Made by a program: the position numbers and the translations under genes. This document shows, piece by piece, positions 13,695 through 19,146 of a stretch of 19,146 nucleotides of DNA (position 1 is its first letter; every line of letters starts with the position of its first letter). Where the stretch lies: contig JAAFIJ010000012.1 of assembly GCA_013298675.1 (NCBI GenBank), positions 1-19,146 of the forward strand, given 5' to 3'. Origin of the DNA: Rhodobacterales bacterium (lineage in GTDB: Bacteria > Pseudomonadota > Alphaproteobacteria > Rhodobacterales > Rhodobacteraceae). Under the pieces are notes generated by a model. That model was not told where the DNA came from, searched no databases, and worked only from the letters and a program-made list of their open reading frames with translations.

Positions 13695-14134
13695 GAGCAC
13701 TGCTGCAGCGTGTCAGCCGCGCGTCGGTCAGCGTGGCTGGCGACGTTGTAGGCGAAATCGGGCCGGGATATCTGATTTTGATTTGCGCAATGCAAGGTGA
13801 TGGCGACCTTCATGCCGAAAAACTTGCTGCCAAAATCGCCAAACTGCGCCTGTTCAAGGATGAGGCTGGCAAGATGAACCTGTCAATCAAAGACATCGGC
13901 GGGTCAGCGTTGATCGTGTCTCAGTTTACCTTGGCCGCAGACCTGCGCGGCAACCGCCCCGGCTTTAGCTATGCGGCCCCGCCAGACGAGGCAAAACGGT
14001 TGTACGATCTGTTCACCGCCAAGATTGCCGCGAACGGCATTCAGGTTGCCAATGGTATATTTGGCGCAGACATGGACGTCAGCCTGAACAACGACGGGCC
14101 TGTGACTATATGGATGGACAGCGCCGAAGCCTAA
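13691..14134 (+). CDS. dtd: D-aminoacyl-tRNA deacylase
   Basis: Dtd hydrolyses D-amino acids (and glycine from tRNA-Ala) wrongly attached to tRNA, protecting translation. The 147 residues match the family length. The active-site elements are in place: S77-Q-F-T80 (SQFTLAADLRG), NRPGFSYAAPP (88-98) and the Gly-cisPro motif G136-P137 in NNDGPVTIWMDS. The start is GTG at 13691, overlapping the TGA of the sugar kinase (GTGA), so translation is probably coupled to it. An 8-bp palindrome CAGCGCTG (14138-14145) lies in the 19 nt between its stop and the convergent gene's stop; no full terminator is visible. Confidence 0.96.
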   Translation: MRALLQRVSRASVSVAGDVVGEIGPGYLILICAMQGDGDLHAEKLAAKIAKLRLFKDEAGKMNLSIKDIGGSALIVSQFTLAADLRGNRPGFSYAAPPDEAKRLYDLFTAKIAANGIQVANGIFGADMDVSLNNDGPVTIWMDSAEA

Positions 14135-14153
14135 TTCAGCGCTGCCTTTGCAG

Positions 14154-14654
14154 TTACAACTGATCGCTGCATTCACCCAACGCCGCGATGGAGGCTTTGG
14201 ACCCTGCAAGGGAATATTCCATCACCGGCTCTCCGCTGGCGGTATTCAGGAAGAGCCTGCTTCCCTGCGCAACTTCCTTGATGAAATTCACGCCTTGGCT
14301 CGAGTCTGGCAGATCAAACAGTATCGAGTTTTGGTAGAGTTCTGCCGCGTTCAATGACCATGGGGAACGATTGCCGATCTTGATTTGCAAATCGGCGGTG
14401 TCACCCTCGCCAAAATCCCACGAGGTGGAATAAAACTGCAGCTTGACCGTGTTGTCTTGATAGACCCAAAGCGTAAAGCTGTCAGTGGTATCGTCAACTT
14501 CGGCCAAGCACGCATAGCTGCCATCATCAAAAGCGACCGCTTCCACTTCCCAGTGTTTGTACTTGTAGACCGTTTGCGAAGTGGTCTCTGCCAACACTGG
14601 CGCAGCGGTTAAACCCGCAACAAAAATCACCGCTGAACAAAGAATACCCTTCAT
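14154..14654 (-). CDS. secreted IalB-like hypothetical protein
   Basis: A 166-residue exported protein. The N-terminus is a textbook signal peptide with a hydrophobic core (about 4-17) and a likely cleavage after VLA (residue 22). The mature domain has the layout of invasion-associated locus B-like proteins: a WEV start, SYACLAEV with one cysteine, alternating strands, then a SLAGSKASIAALGEC end with the second cysteine; the two cysteines could form a disulphide. The resemblance is by pattern only. GGAG lies close upstream of the ATG at 14654. An 8-bp inverted pair, CTCCGTGT (14663-14670) and ACACGGAG (14733-14740), brackets the upstream gap. In free-living species the role of such proteins is unknown, and invasion should not be assumed. 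Confidence 0.65.
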   Translation of the reverse strand: MKGILCSAVIFVAGLTAAPVLAETTSQTVYKYKHWEVEAVAFDDGSYACLAEVDDTTDSFTLWVYQDNTVKLQFYSTSWDFGEGDTADLQIKIGNRSPWSLNAAELYQNSILFDLPDSSQGVNFIKEVAQGSRLFLNTASGEPVMEYSLAGSKASIAALGECSDQL

Positions 14655-14762
14655 AGTCTGCTCTCCGTGTTAAAATCACGACAAGTTGGGCGAAGGCGCG
14701 GACAAAACGCAAACGAAAAAGACCGAAAAACGACACGGAGGATGGAAAATAGATGCTTTAGA

Positions 14763-16652
14763 TCAGCTTTCCCATTCCCAGCCTTGGGCAAACTGCCCCA
14801 AAACGGTCGCAACAGCTGCATCGTCAACCACGCCGGACTTTGCCAATTTGGCCACGAGACCACGTTTTTTGTCCTCTATCACCACGACCACTTTTGCCTG
14901 AATGCCAGCACCGTCGAGAGCCGCATTATAGACCCGCGTGATGGCCATCCGGCGCAGGTCAGGCTTGAAGACCTTGCCCACTGCTGTTTTTGGCAGCTCT
15001 CCCAGAATTTCGATGTACTTCGGTTGCGCGGCACGTTCATGAATATGTTCGGCGGCATAGCTCATCAGGGTGTCGATCGTTGTGGAGGCATCGCGGTTCA
15101 ATTCAACATAGGCGCAAGGCAATTCGCCGGCGTGTGCGTCAGGCTGGCCGATTGCGCCCACAAAGGCCACCGCAGGGTGGCCCATCAATGCTTCTTCGAT
15201 CGTCGCGGGATCAATGTTGTGACCGCCGCGGATGATAAGGTCCTTGGCCCGCCCGGTGATGTAAAGATATCCGTCTACGTCGATCCGACCAAGATCGCCG
15301 GTCCGCAAATGCGTGCCATTGGCAAAAAGACCCTGATTTTTCGGTGCCTCGGTGTAAGTGTGCCCTGCAAAAACTCCGGGGCTGGATACACAAATCTCGC
15401 CCACTTCATCCAACGCGCATTCACGTTCACCGTTCGCATCGGACGTCAGGATTTTGACGTCGGTATAGGGGAACGGCAGCCCGACAGAGCCGATTTTCTT
15501 GTTTCCATTCGGCGGGTTGACCGACACCAGACAGGTGCATTCTGTCAAACCGTATCCTTCGACGATCTGCACGCCCGTTGCATTTTCAAAGCGTTTGAAA
15601 AGCTCTAGCGGTAGGGGGGAAGAACCTGAAAACGCGCCGCGAAGGGTGCTGATATCTGCATCTACAGGCCGCTGCATCAGCGCCGACAGCGCGGTGGGCA
15701 CGGTCACAAGGTAGGTCGATTTCCACTGTGCAATCAGTTTCCAAAGATTGTCGAACACGCCCTCTCCCCGGTAGCCTTGCGGGGTTGGAAACACCACATG
15801 CGCGCCAGAGGCAATCATCGACATCAATATCGGATAGACGGCAAAGACGTGGAACAACGGCAGCGGGCACATCACGACGTCGTTCTTGGTGAATAACAAC
15901 TGCGCGCCCAGCCAACCGTTATAGACCATACCGCTGACGCGATGTTGTGCGACCTTTGGCATGCCTGTGGTCCCACCTGTGTGGAAATAGGCGGCAACTC
16001 TGTCCGTGGTGACATCATCAAAGGTCAACTTGTCACTGGGTTGACGGGCCATTTCGGTTTGAAAGTTCAACACCTGTGCTGCGTGTGAAACCGGATTTTT
16101 AGGGCGCACCAACGGCACAATAACCCGCTTTAGCCCGCCCAGGTATCGCACCAAATCGACCTCTAGCACGGTCTGAACCCCCGGCGCTTGTTTGACCGCC
16201 TCAGCGACCTTTTGCGGCAAATCGGTCTTTGGGAAAGCCTTTAGCGTGACCACAACCTTGGCTTTGGTTTCACGCAAGATCGCGCTGATCTGACTTGCCT
16301 CCAATAAAGGATTGACCGGGCTTACGATGCCCGCCACAGCGCCGCCCAAAAGGGTTACAATCGTCTCCATCGAATTCGGCAAGATATAGGCCACAACATC
16401 CGTTTCACCTATCCCAAGGCTGCGAAACAGGTTCGCGGCCTGAGTGACTTGGCAATGCAAGTCATGCCAGGTCAGGGTTTCGAATTTGGACCCGGGCGTC
16501 GACAGCAATTGAAAACTCGTCGCGGGGCGCGCACCATGTGCGTCACGGGCTCGGCTAAGGTATTCAAACATAGACCGGGCAAGTCCACGTTGATCTATCG
16601 TCATCTCTGCAGTCAAAGTCGTTAAGTCCGTGCGTGACGTGAACGATCCCAT
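14763..16652 (-). CDS. acyl-CoA synthetase (AMP-forming, FadD-like)
   Basis: A 629-residue adenylate-forming enzyme that activates a carboxylic acid, probably a fatty acid, to its CoA thioester through an acyl-AMP intermediate. I chose the ATG at 16652 because GGGAGG lies 6 nt upstream; the longer frame to 16766 adds residues unlike the family. The P-loop HTGGTTGMPK is at 224-233, GYGLTEC at 366-372, the hinge region RTGDLGRIDVDGYLYITGR at 450-468, and the C-terminal catalytic lysine K560 in PKTAVGK. About 60 residues follow that lysine, a longer end than in many members. The substrate cannot be read from sequence; a medium/long-chain or unusual acid is equally possible. It lies 137 nt downstream of the ABC exporter on the same strand, with no convincing promoter in between. 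Confidence 0.92.
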   Translation of the reverse strand: MGSFTSRTDLTTLTAEMTIDQRGLARSMFEYLSRARDAHGARPATSFQLLSTPGSKFETLTWHDLHCQVTQAANLFRSLGIGETDVVAYILPNSMETIVTLLGGAVAGIVSPVNPLLEASQISAILRETKAKVVVTLKAFPKTDLPQKVAEAVKQAPGVQTVLEVDLVRYLGGLKRVIVPLVRPKNPVSHAAQVLNFQTEMARQPSDKLTFDDVTTDRVAAYFHTGGTTGMPKVAQHRVSGMVYNGWLGAQLLFTKNDVVMCPLPLFHVFAVYPILMSMIASGAHVVFPTPQGYRGEGVFDNLWKLIAQWKSTYLVTVPTALSALMQRPVDADISTLRGAFSGSSPLPLELFKRFENATGVQIVEGYGLTECTCLVSVNPPNGNKKIGSVGLPFPYTDVKILTSDANGERECALDEVGEICVSSPGVFAGHTYTEAPKNQGLFANGTHLRTGDLGRIDVDGYLYITGRAKDLIIRGGHNIDPATIEEALMGHPAVAFVGAIGQPDAHAGELPCAYVELNRDASTTIDTLMSYAAEHIHERAAQPKYIEILGELPKTAVGKVFKPDLRRMAITRVYNAALDGAGIQAKVVVVIEDKKRGLVAKLAKSGVVDDAAVATVLGQFAQGWEWES

Positions 16653-16789
16653 GGCATTCCTCCCCTGATCCCCCCGGTTCCGAGGAGTGTTTTTTACCAA
16701 CAAGATGGGCAGGTTTGCAGCGTTTGCCAAGCAAAAGCTGGGAAAAGACGCAACGTAAAACCACAACGCGTTTCTTCGTTGGGGGTGCG

Positions 16790-18562
16790 TCAGTGACCGT
16801 CGGTAAACTGGAGTCGCGCCAGCCGGGCGTACAGGCCCCCTTCGGCAACCAAAGCGTCATGCGTGCCAATGGCCACGATCTGGCCTTGGTCCAGAACCAC
16901 AATCCGGTCGGCACGTTTGACGGTCGCCAATCGGTGCGCAACCACCAAAACCGTTCGCCCTTTGGCCAAACGGTCCACCGCGCGCTGCACGGCCTGTTCA
17001 GATTCTGCGTCAAGAGCAGAGGTTGCTTCGTCCAGCAACAGCACCTTGGCGTTGCGCAAAATTGCACGCGCAATAGCGATGCGTTGCTTTTGGCCGCCCG
17101 ACAACATGACGCCGCGCTCTCCCAGATAGCTGTCATAGCCTTGGGGCAAGGCCGCGATAAAGTCATGCGCCGCGGCGGCTTCGGCGGCGGCTTCGACCTC
17201 TGGATCTGTCGCATCTGGTCTGCCAAAGCGTATGTTTTCACGCGCAGAGGTGGCGAAAATCACCGGATCTTGTGGGACCATCGCCATAACGGACCGGAAG
17301 TCCTGACGATCCATCGCGCGCAGATCCACACCGTCAAGACGGATCGCCCCAGATTGCGGGTCATAAAACCGCATCAGCAACTGCAAAATCGTCGACTTTC
17401 CGGCACCCGACGGACCGACCAGCGCCACCGTCTCGCCCGGGGCGACCACCAGTGACATTTGATCAAGGGCCGCCGTCTCGGGCCGGGCCGGGTAGTTAAA
17501 GCTGACGTTATCAAAGCTAATCTCACCCCGGACGGGCCGTGGCAGCGCCACAGGATGGGCCGGGTCTGCCACTGGATCATCGGCTTGCAGCATTTCGACC
17601 AGACGCTCTGTCGCCCCTGCCGCGCGCTGCAACTCTCCCCAGATTTCCGACAGGGCCCCGACGGCCCCCGCCACCATGACCGCGTAGATCAGGAATTGTA
17701 CCAATTCACCCGCGGTCATTGCGCCGTCGCGCACATCGCGAGCGCCCATCCATAAAACGCAAACCACGCCCGCAAAGACCAAGAAGATGACAATGATCGT
17801 CATCAGCGACCGCGTCCCGATACGCGTGATGGCAGAGTCAAAGGATTTCTCGGTAACGGCGGCAAATTCGCCTTTGGTGATCGTTTCATGCGTAAAAGAT
17901 TGCACGGTCTGTACGGCGCCTAACGCCTCTGACGCCTTGCCGGATGAATTCGCGATCCAATCCTGATTTTCGCGGCTTAAGACCCGTAAACGCCGCCCCA
18001 AAACCACGATGGGAACGATGATCGCAGGAACCACCAACAACACCATTGCGGTCAGCTTGGCAGAGGTCAGCGCAAGTAAAACCAGCCCTCCCAGCAACAT
18101 CAACACATTGCGCAGCGCGACCGACACGGATGATCCGATCACTGACAAGATCAATGTCGTGTCCGTGGTGATCCTGCTTAACACTTCACCCGTAAGGATT
18201 TTCTCAAAATAAGCCGGGCTCATGCTCATCACTCGGTCAAACAGGGCCTTGCGGATGTCTGCCACGACGCGTTCGCCCAAGCGGGTGACAAAGTAGTACC
18301 GAACCCCGGTCCCAAAGGCCAAAAGTGCCGCAACGCCCAAGGATGCGCCGAAATACTTGTCCAGCAATGACAGGTCGTTGGTGCCGAACCCATCGACGAC
18401 CCGGCGCACAGCCATCGGCAAGATCAGCGACACCGCCGCTGTCAGAACCAACGCGACCCCGGCAAGCCCCACCATGCGACCATAAGGACGGATAAAGGGC
18501 CAGAGCGCCGCCAGCGCGCCCACACGTTTCGACGCTGCCCGCTCCTGCACCACTTCAGTCAT
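16790..18562 (-). CDS. half-size ABC exporter (permease fused to ATPase)
   Basis: A 590-residue type-IV (ABCB/MsbA-like) exporter that works as a homodimer or heterodimer in the inner membrane. The N-terminal part (about 25-310) holds six predicted membrane helices, e.g. LAGVALVLTAAVSLILP and LVLLALTSAKLTAMVLLVVP. The ATPase half follows: Walker A GPSGAGKST (383-391), Q-loop Q431 (MVPQDPVIF), signature LSGGQ (488-492), Walker B VLLLDE (507-512) and H-loop H543. All catalytic residues are present. The start at 18562 begins MTEVVQERAASKRVGALAALW, quoted in part, as in related exporters; the frame runs on to 18748, but those residues look non-coding. The cargo is unknown; lipids or drugs are typical for the family. 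A possible promoter lies just upstream. Confidence 0.92.
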   Translation of the reverse strand: MTEVVQERAASKRVGALAALWPFIRPYGRMVGLAGVALVLTAAVSLILPMAVRRVVDGFGTNDLSLLDKYFGASLGVAALLAFGTGVRYYFVTRLGERVVADIRKALFDRVMSMSPAYFEKILTGEVLSRITTDTTLILSVIGSSVSVALRNVLMLLGGLVLLALTSAKLTAMVLLVVPAIIVPIVVLGRRLRVLSRENQDWIANSSGKASEALGAVQTVQSFTHETITKGEFAAVTEKSFDSAITRIGTRSLMTIIVIFLVFAGVVCVLWMGARDVRDGAMTAGELVQFLIYAVMVAGAVGALSEIWGELQRAAGATERLVEMLQADDPVADPAHPVALPRPVRGEISFDNVSFNYPARPETAALDQMSLVVAPGETVALVGPSGAGKSTILQLLMRFYDPQSGAIRLDGVDLRAMDRQDFRSVMAMVPQDPVIFATSARENIRFGRPDATDPEVEAAAEAAAAHDFIAALPQGYDSYLGERGVMLSGGQKQRIAIARAILRNAKVLLLDEATSALDAESEQAVQRAVDRLAKGRTVLVVAHRLATVKRADRIVVLDQGQIVAIGTHDALVAEGGLYARLARLQFTDGH

Positions 18563-18591
18563 CGTATTTACCCATTTCCATTGACCTGTCG

Positions 18592-18620
18592 CATCTATGC
18601 CTTTGGCACCTGTCGTGCAA
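18592..18620 (-). promoter_or_regulatory. weak candidate promoter for the ABC exporter
   Basis: On the minus strand TTGCAC (18615-18620) and TAGATG (18592-18597) are separated by exactly 17 nt and lie 30 nt before the exporter ATG. Each matches the consensus at only three positions, so this is weak. The remaining gap up to the divergent hydrolase at 18755 shows no clear element. Confidence 0.25.
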
Positions 18621-18754
18621 GGCTGCACTGGCACCTGGGGCAGAGATCGTACGGCATGCGCGTCGATATGCACTTCCCCCCCTTTTGTTTGTGTGGCCCA
18701 CATGGCACCGTGCCGCAAAATTTCGGACCAACAATTTTTGGGGCGCAAACGTCA

Positions 18755-19146
18755 ATGACCAAGACTTTCTATGCTTCTGACGGCGCAAAACTCGCCTACC
18801 GCGACGAGGGGACCGGGACACCTTTGTTGTGCCTTGCGGGTCTGACGCGCAACATGGGTGATTTTGACTATCTCGCCCCGCATTTGCCCCCTGTGCGGTT
18901 GATCAGGATGGATTACCGAGGGCGCGGTCAAAGTCAGTGGACTGGGGCCACCGATTATACAGTGCCACAAGAGGCCAAAGATGCACTGGACCTTATGGAC
19001 CATCTTGGCATTGAAAAGGCAGCAGTCCTTGGCACATCTCGGGGGGGTCTGATCGGATTGTTGTTGGCCTTGCTTGCCAAAAGCCGGCTGCTTGGTTTGT
19101 GTCTGAATGATGTGGGACCGCAGATCAACCGGGCGGGGTTAGAGCG
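18755..19146 (+). CDS. alpha/beta hydrolase, 3' end cut by window
   Basis: The first 130 residues of an alpha/beta-hydrolase-fold enzyme; the rest lies beyond the window. MTKTFYASDGAKLAYRDEG is the usual lead-in, LAGLTRNMGDF matches the oxyanion-hole loop region, and MDYRGRGQSQW is the conserved DxRGxGxS turn. The nucleophile elbow GTSRGG places the catalytic serine at about residue 92. The catalytic Asp and His would lie in the missing part. The ATG at 18755 has only a weak GGGG upstream. It is divergent from the ABC exporter, with 192 bp between starts, so the two may be regulated together. The substrate cannot be told. Confidence 0.88.
   Translation, partial: MTKTFYASDGAKLAYRDEGTGTPLLCLAGLTRNMGDFDYLAPHLPPVRLIRMDYRGRGQSQWTGATDYTVPQEAKDALDLMDHLGIEKAAVLGTSRGGLIGLLLALLAKSRLLGLCLNDVGPQINRAGLE

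Noticed and set aside
14667..15608. Plus-strand frame of 313 residues opposite the acyl-CoA synthetase gene
   Set aside because: It is antisense to a well-supported enzyme gene; its composition (many Arg, His, Cys, Gln) is typical of a shadow frame.
16653..16766. Longer N-terminus for the acyl-CoA synthetase reaching 16766
   Set aside because: The ATG at 16652 has a GGGAGG site at ideal spacing, which lies inside the longer frame.
18563..18748. Longer N-terminus for the ABC exporter reaching 18748
   Set aside because: The extra 62 residues are compositionally unlike the protein and would fill the divergent promoter region; the family starts close to its first membrane helix.
250..19000. Search for tRNA genes, CRISPR arrays and insertion sequences
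   Set aside because: I saw no regularly spaced repeats, transposase-like frames or tRNA-like segments, although a cloverleaf search by program was not possible.

Overview
The window looks like the chromosome of a marine-type alphaproteobacterium of the Rhodobacteraceae (Roseobacter group). This rests on family content (DUF2867, DUF2927, an XpaC/TelA pair, a long-form PurC, GatC-GatA without a neighbouring gatB), dense packing with 4-bp stop/start overlaps, and a GC content judged by eye to be in the mid-50s percent. No insertion sequence, integrase, tRNA, rRNA or CRISPR array is visible, so this reads as core chromosome rather than a mobile island.

Layout. Positions 1-1145: a DUF2867 gene (+) converges on a cytosolic-type N-acetylmuramoyl-L-alanine amidase (-). 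Positions 1142-3626 (-): gatC, gatA, an excalibur-type lipoprotein and the amidase form one tight unit with overlapping or nearly touching genes. Positions 3768-4226 (-): a 74-residue DUF1127-like protein and a candidate 27-residue microprotein in a hairpin-rich stretch. Positions 4381-6125: tadA (-) and an RluB-type pseudouridine synthase (+) diverge.

Positions 6213-11683 (+) are the most interesting part. A candidate 27-residue membrane microprotein is start/stop-coupled to an XpaC-like membrane protein. It is followed by a TelA-family protein, a DUF2927 lipoprotein, a YdjI-like SPFH protein carrying a C-terminal GYF-type domain, and a protein with two zinc ribbons and a C-terminal membrane anchor. 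This joins two modules that are separate in Bacillus (XpaC-YaaN and YdjG-YdjI), and suggests an envelope or membrane-stress complex linking the inner membrane to a lipoprotein. A hairpin ends the unit at 11684-11709.

Positions 11764-14134 (+): a long-form SAICAR synthetase with its own likely promoter, then a PfkB-family sugar kinase overlapping dtd (D-aminoacyl-tRNA deacylase). Positions 14154-18562 (-): a secreted IalB-like protein, a fatty acyl-CoA synthetase-type enzyme and a half-size ABC exporter. An alpha/beta hydrolase (+) starts at 18755 and runs off the window.

Several genes serve translation quality (GatCA, TadA, RluB-type enzyme, Dtd), but they lie in separate transcription units. 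All functions are read from sequence motifs and remembered family features; no database search was possible.
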